The translations under genes were made by a program, and so were the position numbers. Positions 25,332-33,744 of a DNA stretch of 64,000 nt are shown in pieces. Source of the stretch: JALZVT01 sp964519335 (lineage in GTDB: Bacteria; Pseudomonadota; Gammaproteobacteria; Pseudomonadales; Azotimanducaceae); NCBI GenBank assembly GCA_964519335.1, contig CAZFIA010000001.1, positions 1-64,000 on the forward strand, read 5' to 3'. The notes below the pieces were generated by a model. It did not search any database, was not told the DNA's origin, and saw only the letters and a list, made by a program, of their open reading frames with translations. How positions within the stretch are numbered: the stretch's first letter is position 1; every line of letters starts with the position of its first letter.

Positions 25332-25774
25332 TGGGCAAAGGTTCCGATCGATGGGCGCGACACCGCACTCGGACAGCGCTGGTGCAGGCCCTCTATCAAT
25401 GGCAGTTTGCGGATTCGGCCACCGACGAACTTGAAGAGCAATTTGCTGCGGCTGACAAGCTTGCGAAGGTTGATCGTGAGTTGTTTCGCTCTGCACTCAA
25501 AGTGATTATGCATCAAACAGCTGAGTTTGATGCGCTGCTTGAGCCCGTTATGACGCGCACGGCAGAGGAGCTGGGCAAGGTTGAGCGGGGTATTTTGCTC
25601 TTGGGGTGTTACGAGCTTAGAGACTGCCATGAGGTTCCGTATCGGGTCGTTATCTCCGAGGCGGTAGAGCTTGCCAAGAGTTATGGTGCGGAAGACAGCC
25701 ATAAGTTTGTTAACGCGGTGCTTGACCGACTGGCAAAAACGCTCCGACCTGTGGAAAGCGCCGCGGCTTCTTGA
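25331..25774 (+). CDS. nusB: transcription antitermination factor NusB
   Basis: 147 residues from GTG 25331 (one-base overlap with the ribH remnant stop). The helical sequence has the NusB landmarks RHRTRTALVQALYQWQFAD near the N-terminus, VERGILLLGCYEL in the middle and VVISEAVELAKSYGAEDSHK plus FVNAVLDRLAKTLRP at the end. NusB binds boxA RNA with S10 for rRNA antitermination. The last codons (GCCGCGGCTTCT then TGA) are the first unit of a 23-bp repeat running into the intergenic region. Confidence 0.95.
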   Translation: MGKGSDRWARHRTRTALVQALYQWQFADSATDELEEQFAAADKLAKVDRELFRSALKVIMHQTAEFDALLEPVMTRTAEELGKVERGILLLGCYELRDCHEVPYRVVISEAVELAKSYGAEDSHKFVNAVLDRLAKTLRPVESAAAS

Positions 25775-25828
25775 TGTGAATAGCCGCGGCTTCTTAGGGT
25801 AAACAGCCGCGGCTTCTTAGATACTCGA
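25760..25828 (+). repeat. 23-bp tandem repeat across the nusB stop codon
   Basis: Three copies starting at 25760, 25783 and 25806 share the core GCCGCGGCTTCTT, with less conserved remainders. The first copy encodes the last four residues and stop of nusB. The other two lie in the gap before thiL. The core is GC-rich and partly self-complementary (CCGCGG), so it may also form small hairpins in the mRNA. Confidence 0.9.
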
Positions 25829-25855
25829 GTAGCAATACTGCAATGAGGACTGGCC

Positions 25856-26866
25856 ATGGGCGAATTTGAGCTCATTGATGCGATTGTGGCCGAACTGGGC
25901 GCAGCGAGCGGCGGCCCGGCTGTCGTTGTGGGGCCGGGTGATGACGCCGCCGTGGTGACCGTCCCAACGGGGCATCAGCTGGTTACCTCCGTAGACACGC
26001 TAGTGGCCGATATTCACTTCCCAATTAGGGCGCCAGCGCGCCTGATCGCCGAGAGGGCGCTGCGGGTGAGTGTGTCGGATCTTGCCGCCATGGGTGCAAC
26101 GCCGCTTGCCGCGGTGGTGGCGCTGGTGCTGCCGACAACAACCCAGGCGAGATGGGTGCGCGATCTGAGTGCGGGTTTTGCGAGTGCCGCCAAAATTCTT
26201 GGCTGTCCTGTAACGGGTGGCAATCTAACGGCTGGAGAGCTGAGTTTGAGTGTCACCGTGCAGGGCATAGTGCCTGCGGGCGATGCGCTGCTGCGCAGCG
26301 GTGCGCAAGTGGGTGATGATGTTTGGGTGAGCGGTGCTCTGGGTGGAGCTGCGGTAGCGCTCCAAGACAATTCGCTCACGCAGATAGATGCAGCAGGTGC
26401 TGATATGAGTGCTGCACAAGAGCGCTATTATTTGCCGCCACCGCGCCTTGCGTTGGGTGTTGCCCTGCGCAAGTTTGCGACTTCGGCTATCGATATCTCT
26501 GATGGTCTTGCCGCAGACTTGGGCCATATTGCGAAGGCCAGTGGCTTAGGCATCGACTTGACGGCTCAGCAGATTCCTAGGTTTGCTGGCGCAACGCTTG
26601 CTCAGGCATTGCACGGTGGGGACGATTACGAGCTGTGTTTCACCGCGCCAGCTTCGAATGCACAAAAGATACGCCGCCTGGCGCCAGATGCTGTTGCCAT
26701 CGGCAGTTGTGTAGGCCTCGATGGTCGGGGTGAACCTACTGAAAGCTTGCGCGAAAACGCCCTGCGGCTCGATGGGGAAGTGCTTGAAGCGCGCGGTTAT
26801 GATCACTTTCGTGCCTCCGAAAAGTCTAAGGCTTCCGATATCGCTGAGACATCGAACGATGGATGA
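25856..26866 (+). CDS. thiL: thiamine-monophosphate kinase
   Basis: 336 residues. The N-terminal GEFELIDAIVAEL, the nucleotide-binding GPGDDAAVV, TSVDTLVADIHF and VSVSDLAAMGATPLAAVVAL, and the C-terminal AIDISDGLAADLGHI with GGDDYELCFT are all diagnostic of ThiL. It phosphorylates thiamine monophosphate to the cofactor thiamine diphosphate. The start is ATG 25856 with GAGGAC upstream. It overlaps pgpA by eight bases. The C-terminus is about 15 residues longer than average, ending in a polar tail. Confidence 0.95.
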   Translation: MGEFELIDAIVAELGAASGGPAVVVGPGDDAAVVTVPTGHQLVTSVDTLVADIHFPIRAPARLIAERALRVSVSDLAAMGATPLAAVVALVLPTTTQARWVRDLSAGFASAAKILGCPVTGGNLTAGELSLSVTVQGIVPAGDALLRSGAQVGDDVWVSGALGGAAVALQDNSLTQIDAAGADMSAAQERYYLPPPRLALGVALRKFATSAIDISDGLAADLGHIAKASGLGIDLTAQQIPRFAGATLAQALHGGDDYELCFTAPASNAQKIRRLAPDAVAIGSCVGLDGRGEPTESLRENALRLDGEVLEARGYDHFRASEKSKASDIAETSNDG

Positions 26867-27368
26867 CGTAGAGCATCATAAGAAGACCGAGCGGCGCGCT
26901 TTGTCGTTTGCAGACCTGCGTTATCCATCTGTGCTTTATGCGTGTGGTCTTGGTTCTGGATTGATGCCGCGAGCCCCGGGTACCTGGGGTTCTGTATTGG
27001 GCGTTGCGCTCTGGTTTGCTTTAGTCGGGCATTTGTCGCTGCCGTGGTTGGGTGCGTTGTTGGCCGCGGTATTTGTACTGTCGTTGGTTGCTATTCGTTC
27101 AATGCAACAGCGCTTCGGGGTGATGGATGCACCCGAAATAGTCATCGATGAGATTTTGGGCGTGTGGATTGCGCTGCTGTTTGCCCCGCTTCTATGGTGG
27201 ACGGCGCTGCTAGGTTTTGCCGCCTTTCGGCTGTTTGATATCTGGAAGCCGTGGCCAGTGTCCTGGGCCGATCGCATGCACACACCGGTAGGTGTGATGC
27301 TCGATGACGTGATCGCGGGGGTTATGGCGTTGGTTGTTGTACAGGTCGCCCTGTTACTTATTTTGTAG
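26859..27368 (+). CDS. pgpA: phosphatidylglycerophosphatase A
   Basis: 169 residues from ATG 26859, which overlaps the thiL stop by eight bases. PgpA motifs are present: YACGLGSGLMPRAPGTWGSV at the start of the membrane part, the acidic EIVIDEILGVWIAL, and FRLFDIWKPWPVSWADRM, with about four membrane segments. It dephosphorylates phosphatidylglycerophosphate to phosphatidylglycerol in the inner membrane. The thiL-pgpA coupling is the common gammaproteobacterial arrangement. Confidence 0.95.
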   Translation: MDDVEHHKKTERRALSFADLRYPSVLYACGLGSGLMPRAPGTWGSVLGVALWFALVGHLSLPWLGALLAAVFVLSLVAIRSMQQRFGVMDAPEIVIDEILGVWIALLFAPLLWWTALLGFAAFRLFDIWKPWPVSWADRMHTPVGVMLDDVIAGVMALVVVQVALLLIL

Positions 27369-27607
27369 AGGGACCGAGAGATTGGCCCAAACACTGGCTC
27401 AAATATTCACCCATAAAGTCGACCAGTTCTCAGATTGACCTTAATCGAGAGCATTGTTGGTGCCAGTTAAAAGTAGATTACCTGGGAGTTGGCATACTGC
27501 ACTCTGAACTCCTGACTGCATGCGGAGCACATCCCATTCGCCCACTCACGTCCTTTGCATCTCGAATCGCTTCTGGAATTTTCCTGCTTGGCGCGGTTCT
27601 TGCGGCG

Positions 27608-28219
27608 GTGCAGGTAGTGCAGGTATCCGCTGGCGATCTTCCTTTTATTGAAGTGAATGGATTGTTCGGCAATCAGGCGGTACTCACCATCAATGGTAAC
27701 CAACGAATTTTGCGACAGGGACAAAAATCACCGGAAGGAGTGGTGTTGGTCTCATCAACACTTTCGTATGCCGTTATTCGATTTGAAGATAGGAAGCTCA
27801 AACTTGATCTTTCTAGTCGCATTGCGGGCGACTTTAAAGCCGTTGAGAAAAACGTCATTACCGTTCCCGCCGACCAGCATGGTCAGTACCGGGTTCAGCT
27901 TACAGTGAATGGCCAGCAGGTCCCCGCGCTGGTAGATACCGGTGCTTCGGTTATCGCAATCAGTTCGGCCCAGGCCGACAAGTTGGGTATTGATTATTTG
28001 GCTGGTGAGGTTGGCCAGGTTGTTACCGCCAACGGTCGCGCTACCTCTCACTTTGTTACCTTGGATAAGGTTGCGGTAGCGGGCCTTGTGCAGCATAACG
28101 TGCGCGCGGCGGTGGTAGGTGGTTTTTATCCGGAGGAAGTGCTGCTTGGCATGTCTTTCCTTGGCGGTCTCAACCTTAGAGAAGCCGATGGCGTTCTGAG
28201 CCTCACGCAAGTCTACTAA
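27608..28219 (+). CDS. retropepsin-like aspartic protease (TIGR02281-type)
   Basis: The domain at about residues 85-200 is a retropepsin-like half-protease: VPALVDTGASVIAISSAQAD contains the catalytic DTGAS, and VLLGMSFLGGLNL is the family's terminal motif. Such proteins are usually exported or membrane-anchored. The start is a problem: GTG 27608 begins inside a signal-like stretch, and the same frame is open upstream and encodes SGIFLLGAVLAAVQVVQVSA, a plausible signal peptide. No ATG, GTG or TTG precedes it; an ATT at 27536 with GGAG nine bases before it is the best candidate. Either a rare start codon is used or the sequence contains an indel. Confidence 0.75.
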   Translation: MQVVQVSAGDLPFIEVNGLFGNQAVLTINGNQRILRQGQKSPEGVVLVSSTLSYAVIRFEDRKLKLDLSSRIAGDFKAVEKNVITVPADQHGQYRVQLTVNGQQVPALVDTGASVIAISSAQADKLGIDYLAGEVGQVVTANGRATSHFVTLDKVAVAGLVQHNVRAAVVGGFYPEEVLLGMSFLGGLNLREADGVLSLTQVY

Positions 28220-28237
28220 GCCACTTGCTAGTTCTGA

Positions 28238-29179
28238 CTAGTGATCCCGAAAAACAACCTCTCGAGCGGCTGCCTCTAATAACTCTGTAGGCCCGGGCAA
28301 CTTGGTGAAGTGGCTCTTGGCCTCTGCAAACAAATCATAGGCGTATTGTCGTGCGCCTTCTTCGCCCTTTAAGTCAACGAAGGTGGTTTTACCTTGAGCG
28401 GCGTCTGAGCCCGCGTTTTTACCTAGAGTCTCTGTGGTCTGGCTTACGTCGAGGACATCATCGATCACTTGAAAGGCAAGGCCAAGCCGCTCACCAATTA
28501 ATCCGCAGGTGCTGATGATTGCCTCACTTTCGGGTTGGGCCGACATTGCGCCCAGTTCAAGACTTGCTTTAAGTAAGGCTCCGGTTTTTGCTGCGTGCAG
28601 GTCCTCCAAGCGGGATTGGGGAATTTTCTGCTGGCTGCGGCTCGCCTGGGTGAGTGCCAAATCGAACGACTGGCCACCCACCATGCCTGCCCAACCGACG
28701 GCTCGAGCGAGATATTTGCTCATGGCCAGGCAGGTGCTGGCGGGTAACTGCTGGTCCGCGAGTAACTCAAACGCCAGTGCCTGCAGCGCATCCCCCGCGA
28801 GAATAGCTTCGGCTTCGTTGAATCGAACGTGGCAGGTGGGCTTGCCGCGTCTGAGTTGGTCGTCATCCATTGCTGGCAGGTCATCATGAATCAACGAATA
28901 GGTGTGGACGAACTCAATAGCGCAGCCTGCAGTTAGACCCTGCTCCTGGTGGCCACCTGCAGCCTCGGCGGATGCAATGCACAAAAGAGGACGTAGCCGC
29001 TTGCCGCCGGCGAGCGTTGCGTAGCGCATAGCGGCGATCAAATTAGGGGCTAAAGCTGATGCTGAGCTGGGAGAGGGGCTTGCAGTCGATTCGGCGGGCA
29101 GTGCTTCAATGAGTGCGTTTTCGACGGTAACCCGCGCTTCGTCGATTTGTTGGGATATGTGCTCGGTGGTTGCCGTCAC
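28238..29179 (-). CDS. ispA: farnesyl diphosphate synthase
   Basis: 313 residues of the trans-isoprenyl diphosphate synthase family. Both aspartate-rich motifs are present: the first as IHDDLPAMDDDQLRRGKPTC and the second as FQVIDDVLDVSQTTETLGKN, plus GGKRLRPLLC for diphosphate binding. The short-chain (C15) product is inferred from similarity to IspA. It condenses IPP with DMAPP/GPP in the cytoplasm. It lies six bases after xseB, and dxs, which often follows ispA, is absent from the next 1 kb. Confidence 0.92.
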   Translation of the reverse strand: MTATTEHISQQIDEARVTVENALIEALPAESTASPSPSSASALAPNLIAAMRYATLAGGKRLRPLLCIASAEAAGGHQEQGLTAGCAIEFVHTYSLIHDDLPAMDDDQLRRGKPTCHVRFNEAEAILAGDALQALAFELLADQQLPASTCLAMSKYLARAVGWAGMVGGQSFDLALTQASRSQQKIPQSRLEDLHAAKTGALLKASLELGAMSAQPESEAIISTCGLIGERLGLAFQVIDDVLDVSQTTETLGKNAGSDAAQGKTTFVDLKGEEGARQYAYDLFAEAKSHFTKLPGPTELLEAAAREVVFRDH

Positions 29180-29184
29180 CGCAA

Positions 29185-29478
29185 TTACTTACCGGCTTGG
29201 TCGTCTGGTGAGTCGTCGTTGTCGGTGAGTGCCTGAACCCGCAACTCAGCAGTTTTCAGTGCTTGTTGGCAGCTCCGAGTGAGCGCGACACCGCGCTCGA
29301 AGGCCTGCAGCGATTCCTCGAGGCTCAATTCGCCAGATTCCATCTGACTAACTAACAGTTCAAGCTCGTCGAGCGAGGTCTCAAATTCAGCGAGCTCGGT
29401 CTGTTTGTCGTCCTTTGCTGATTTGGCTTTTGCCGGAGCTTTGTTTTTTGCTGCCGCTTTGGCTTTTGCGTCTGCCAT
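29185..29478 (-). CDS. xseB: exodeoxyribonuclease VII small subunit
   Basis: 97 residues from ATG 29476-29478. The core FETSLDELELLVSQMESGEL followed by SLEESLQAFERGVALTRSCQ is the diagnostic XseB helical hairpin. XseB associates with XseA to degrade single-stranded DNA. The N-terminal 25 residues (AKAKAAAKNKAPAKAKSAK) are an unusual Lys/Ala-rich, histone-like extension. It is in an operon with ispA downstream and a small unknown gene five bases upstream. Confidence 0.92.
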   Translation of the reverse strand: MADAKAKAAAKNKAPAKAKSAKDDKQTELAEFETSLDELELLVSQMESGELSLEESLQAFERGVALTRSCQQALKTAELRVQALTDNDDSPDDQAGK

Positions 29479-29483
29479 GTAAA

Positions 29484-29750
29484 TTAGCTCAGCTTGACGG
29501 TCTTGGCGCCGGTATCGGTTAGCCGCCAATCGGCGGCGGCGCTGTCGAGTTCAATCATGTTGATGTTTTGCAAGGCTGAGAATTCTCCTCGTACCTCCCA
29601 GCTACCCAACGGGAAGCCGCCGTTGCGCAGTGTTTGGCTTATGTCTCCCGACCGGAAGGATTGCGAGGTGCTGTTGTCGACGGTGGTCTTGATCGCGTTG
29701 AACACTTTTTGGGTGCGCTCGCGCTGGCGGATTTTTGCTGTCTGATTCAC
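29484..29750 (-). CDS. small protein, possibly winged-helix
   Basis: 88 residues from GTG 29748-29750. The pattern FNAIKTTVDNSTSQSFRSGD, then ISQTLRNGGFPLGSWEVRGE and FSALQNINMIELDSAAADW, looks like a small winged-helix domain with a recognition helix and a beta wing, but I do not recognise a family. It is five bases upstream of xseB and so probably co-expressed with xseB and ispA. A nucleic-acid-related role is inference only. Confidence 0.5.
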   Translation of the reverse strand: MNQTAKIRQRERTQKVFNAIKTTVDNSTSQSFRSGDISQTLRNGGFPLGSWEVRGEFSALQNINMIELDSAAADWRLTDTGAKTVKLS

Positions 29751-29806
29751 GTGCTTATAGCTTGCTTTTGTTGCTTATAGACGAAGCGCATACCCTACCG
29801 GAAGCC

Positions 29807-31389
29807 CTATTTCGGGGCCACAGTTGCTTCGCGCCAGGGTGATTGTTGCTCGTAAGCGGCGAGTCTTTGCCCGTAGTCGACGCGCCTGGATTGTTCGCTC
29901 TCTGTTGGCTCAAGGAGGTCTAGTGCCGCACTTTGGGTGGCAATGGCGGCGGCGAAATTGCTGGTTTCAGCGTAGGCGGCGGCAAGGGTGTCGAGGGTAG
30001 CGGCGGAGCGTTTGTTGGCAACGATGGCCTGCGCATATTGTAGTGCTGCGGCACCGTCTCTGAGTTCGGGCTCTTGATGGGTTGCCAGGAGCCAGGCCAA
30101 CAGATGCGTGGCGCGCCAGTGGGGCGTGGCTTTTGATGAATCTGGGTTTTGAGCGTCTAGCTGGGTTGCTGCGACAAAGGCTCGCAGATAGCTCAAGCCT
30201 TCAGCCGGTTGGGCGTTTGCGAAGGCCAGCTCGCTGAGGCGTTTCAGCGCTGGGGGATGGTCGACGGCTGCAGCCTGCTTATAGTGATCTATGGCCTTCT
30301 CCTCGCTCGTCTGTTCCTCGTCGCTAGTGCTTTCAGCGATATAGCCCAGATAGTGATGAGCTTTGGTTTCGCCTCTTGTTGCAGCCTGTTGAAACAGAGT
30401 TTGGGCACGCTCGAGATCTTTGGTGACGTGGGACCCCACCAGATATAGATAGCCGAGGCTAACCAGCGCTGGACCATCCTGGGCACTCGCCCCCCGATTG
30501 AATGCAACTAGCGCGGCATCGGTATCGGGTTCACCCAGCTCGCCCGTCAAATGCATATTGCCGATGCTGTTGAAGGCAGCGCCTTCGTTGAGCAAGAGCG
30601 CCTGCCGGTATAGTTCGAGAGCCTTATGGGGGTCGGGCTCTGCGGTGTGGGATGCGCGATAACTCTGTGCCAAAAACAGGAAGGCTTCGCCGTCGTCTGC
30701 CCGGGTTGCGCTTTCTAGAACGGACCTTGCCTCGTCCAGGTCTTGCCGCGGGTTAGGTGATTTGGACAGGCCGCCAAGTAGTATCGCCCCCAGGCGAGTC
30801 ATTGCTGGTGCGTGACCCTGCTGGGCTGAACGACGCAACAAATCCTTTGCTTGCTCGTTGTCTTGTTCGATACCGAGACCGCNNNNNNNNNNNNNNNNNN
30901 NNNNNNNNNNNNNNNNNNNNNNNNNNNNNNNNNNNNNNNNNNNNNNNNNNNNNNNNNNNNNNNNNNNNNNNNNNNNNNNNNNGAACGACGCAACAAATCC
31001 TTTGCTTGCTCGTTGTCTTGTTCGATACCGAGACCGCGAGCATAGAGGTGACCGAGGGCGGCAAGCGTGGCAGGATTATCTTGATTGAACCCAAGTGCGC
31101 GGGTGTAGTTTTGCGCGGCCGATACATGATGATCAGAAAGCTCCAAAGAGTAGCCCTGCAAATAATAGGCGCGGGACCGCTCTTCGGGTGTGATACGTGG
31201 GTCAATTAAGGGTCGCGCAAGGTAGCTGCGGGCGAGCGCAAGATCGCCGAGCTCAATCTGCAACACGGCGCGTTCGATAGCGGTGCGCGAATCCAGGCCT
31301 GCTGCCGTGCCCGTTTGAGAAAAAAACAGCAGCAGTGCAAGCACAGCGGGGAGAGATCTACAGCGAAATTCACACAGAGGCATAGGCAT
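29807..31389 (-). CDS. Sel1-like/TPR repeat protein, exported (gap inside)
   Basis: An N-terminal signal peptide (LPAVLALLLFFSQTGTAAG) is followed by TPR and then Sel1-type repeats: NPATLAALGHLYARGLGIEQ, APAMTRLGAILLGG, GPALVSLGYLYLVGSHVTKD, TKAHHYLGYIAEST. The gene contains a 100-N gap (30883-30982) whose flanks are identical over 55 bp. Overlapping them joins the two halves in frame (DLLRR then SAQQGH), giving about 475 residues. Such solenoids act as periplasmic adaptor proteins; the partner is unknown. Its start overlaps the end of the upstream serine hydrolase gene by 20 bases. Confidence 0.8.
30883..30982. other. scaffold gap (100 N) with identical 55-bp flanks
   Basis: Exactly 100 N. 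Bases 30828-30882 and 30983-31037 are the same 55-bp sequence, again the signature of contigs sharing one k-mer. The reading frame of the Sel1/TPR gene is restored if the copies are overlapped. Confidence 0.95.
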
Positions 31390-32593
31390 GCTGGCGAAAC
31401 TCGTGGCTAAACGGGTGCCAGAAACCCGGCATGCGCTGGGTGAAACACATGCCCGCTATGTTTGTGTGTGGCGCCATCCAGCTGTGTGTGCCGGCCATGC
31501 CACCCCAGAAGTACTCGTCTTGCGCATGCTTGGAATCATCAGGCTCAATAGATTCGCGCAGCGCAAAACCCAGGCCAAAAACGGTGCCTGGCATCGACCA
31601 CATGGGAAACGCAACGCCCACATTGGGCGCCAGTTGATTGGTACGCATGAGCGCGAGCGTTTCTGACTTAAGTAAGCGCACCCCGTTGTATTCGCCGCCA
31701 TTGATCAGCGTGCGAATAAATGTGAGGTAGTCTTGCACCGTGGAAACAAGGCCCCCGCCGCCAGACTGTAGTTTTCTAGGCTTGCTGTAGATCCCGGTTT
31801 TGGGGTCGTCTGCTTTTACAAGGCCCGGCTTCATAGGATCTAGCTGATCGATACCCGCGTACATAGTGACAAATCGATCCTGTTTGTCTTGTGGAACAAA
31901 GAAACCGGTGTCGCTCATGCCGAGCGGTGCGAATATATTCTCTTGCAGAAATGCGTCAAAGCTCTGTCCCGATAGTACTTCGATAAGCCTTGCGGTTACG
32001 TCGGTTGCGAAGCTGTAACGCCATTGGCTGCCAGGTTGGTACACCAGAGGAAACTCACCCAGACGTTTGCTGAGTTGTTCAAGCGTCTCGTCGTAGTCAC
32101 CCAGTATGTTGATGCCTCCGGCGAGATAGCCCGCGTCAATAACAGATTCTGGTTCTATAAATCCGTATGACAAGCCCGCCGAATGGCTCAGCAGTTGACG
32201 CGGAGTTACAGAGGCCGTAGCGGCGACGGTATCAGTAAGTGTTTTGGCATCGTTGTTTAGCACCTGCATGTTGGCGAATTCCGGCAGGTGTTTTTCGAGC
32301 GGATCGTCGAGCGAGTAGGCGCCGCGCTCTAACAGCATCATTGCAGCAACTGAGGTAACTATTTTGGTATTTGAGTACATTCGATAAATCGCGTCGTCGC
32401 GCAGGGGTGTCCGACTTTCGAGATCCATGTAGCCGAACGTCTTGTAGTCGACGATGTCCAAACCATTGAGTACCAAAGACATGCAGCACGACGTGATGTC
32501 CTGGTCGATGTACCACTGCATGCGTTGGTGCATTGCAGAAAAGTCATGACCATTGGGCTTGATGTCTAATTTGTTGTTTTCGTTGCTGCTCAT
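31370..32593 (-). CDS. beta-lactamase-fold serine hydrolase (class C-like)
   Basis: 407 residues of the serine beta-lactamase/esterase family. The nucleophile motif SxxK is RMYSNTK (Ser74, Lys77). The second motif is a Tyr-containing WRYSFATD, and a terminal HSWMAPHTN takes the KTG-like place. There is no recognisable signal peptide. Members include esterases, lactonases and D-aminopeptidases, and nothing visible identifies an antibiotic-resistance enzyme. It precedes and overlaps the Sel1/TPR gene by 20 bases. Confidence 0.82.
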   Translation of the reverse strand: MSSNENNKLDIKPNGHDFSAMHQRMQWYIDQDITSCCMSLVLNGLDIVDYKTFGYMDLESRTPLRDDAIYRMYSNTKIVTSVAAMMLLERGAYSLDDPLEKHLPEFANMQVLNNDAKTLTDTVAATASVTPRQLLSHSAGLSYGFIEPESVIDAGYLAGGINILGDYDETLEQLSKRLGEFPLVYQPGSQWRYSFATDVTARLIEVLSGQSFDAFLQENIFAPLGMSDTGFFVPQDKQDRFVTMYAGIDQLDPMKPGLVKADDPKTGIYSKPRKLQSGGGGLVSTVQDYLTFIRTLINGGEYNGVRLLKSETLALMRTNQLAPNVGVAFPMWSMPGTVFGLGFALRESIEPDDSKHAQDEYFWGGMAGTHSWMAPHTNIAGMCFTQRMPGFWHPFSHEFRQHAYASV

Positions 32594-32963
32594 CTAGCGT
32601 TTCTCTTGGTTAATCGACTAAGGACGGGGTGTTGGTTGTTGGGTGTTAGATATCTGTAAGTGGATGCGCTGTTTAAGTGTTTTTGATGTAAATCTGTCGC
32701 GTAGAGCCATGTTCGGCGCCCTGATTCTGGGCATGGTCCCACGGGTATAGCCTAAACGAGGTCGAGACTGTTGAGAAATTATCCGTTATGTATGGCTTTG
32801 TTTGAATCGCTGGCGCCGCCTCGAAGGCCTTGGGTAAGCTGAGGGCTTAGCGATTGAGTAGTGGCTTCGACTTTCAAGCGCTCTGAATGATGGCAGTACA
32901 GGCAGCACGGATACAGGAGGTAATGGCATCCGACATAACAATCAAAAAAGCACCCTAAGCGGT
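32594..32963. other. 370-bp intergenic region with an 11-codon minicistron
   Basis: This divergent region between the serine hydrolase and trypsin-like protease genes has no recognisable gene or RNA. Near its right end AGGAGG (32915-32920) precedes a short frame ATG...TAA (32923-32958) encoding MASDITIKKAP, which ends five bases before the protease ATG. The protease has no ribosome site of its own, so the minicistron may couple its translation; the 2-base spacing after AGGAGG is short, which weakens the case. Confidence 0.4.
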
Positions 32964-33725
32964 ATGCGACTCAAAGCGATTCTTCTAGTGGCCGCCTGGA
33001 TTTCCGCCACCTGCACGTTTGCCCAGATCGATCCCTCGACAACAACAAGTTCGCAACTTGCTATCGCCCATCCTACCGCCAACGAGCTCGACGTTCATGA
33101 CATACGCACGAGCACTCATTATGAAGATGGGACCAGAGAGGTTCGTCATGGCACCGGCTTTGTTGTTGGGCATCAGTTTTTTACGGTGTTTCACAACATC
33201 GATGTTCTGGAACATCACGGCACCTTTGAACGAAGTATTGAGCTTGGGGGAATCGTGGTAGAACCGCGATTGGTTGACGCGCGGAATGACATCGCAATTT
33301 TTGATTTACCTACAAAACTCTGTGCAACCTGGTGTAACGATCGCGATCCGCGCGCCATGCCCATTAACTTGTCACAACGTCAATCTATAGGTTGGTATGA
33401 ATTTGTAGCGCCAGATGATGATCGTGAGTGGCGTCAGGCGCGCATTGTAGAAGTGGTGTTCAAGAACTATGACTCAGTTACACCAGATACGGCCTGCAAA
33501 TCTGATGTAGTCATTGCCGTTGACCAACCTTTTTATCCTGGTAGTTCCGGCGGCCCGGTTTGGGATCTTGAAAGTAACCGGTTGTTGGGAATGGTACAGG
33601 GCAGTTTTGTTCGTGAGTCTGGAGAGCAGGTGGGTTATTACAAACCGTTCTCGTGCGTGCAATCGCTACTTAATGGTGGTCTCGGGCCATCTTCTTTAGA
33701 GCTCGCCGTAAGCGTCGGGTCTTAG
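32964..33725 (+). CDS. secreted trypsin-like serine protease
   Basis: 253 residues with a signal peptide (AILLVAAWISATCTFA). The chymotrypsin-fold triad can be placed: His77 in FFTVFHNIDV, Asp109 in ARNDIAIFDL and Ser195 in YPGSSGGPVW. Two cysteine pairs could form disulfides (CATWC, and CKS/SC). It should act in the periplasm or outside the cell. There is no PDZ domain, so it is not a DegP-type protease. No obvious ribosome site precedes ATG 32964; see the minicistron upstream. Confidence 0.82.
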   Translation: MRLKAILLVAAWISATCTFAQIDPSTTTSSQLAIAHPTANELDVHDIRTSTHYEDGTREVRHGTGFVVGHQFFTVFHNIDVLEHHGTFERSIELGGIVVEPRLVDARNDIAIFDLPTKLCATWCNDRDPRAMPINLSQRQSIGWYEFVAPDDDREWRQARIVEVVFKNYDSVTPDTACKSDVVIAVDQPFYPGSSGGPVWDLESNRLLGMVQGSFVRESGEQVGYYKPFSCVQSLLNGGLGPSSLELAVSVGS

Positions 33726-33744
33726 TCTGTTCTTGGTTTCTTGG

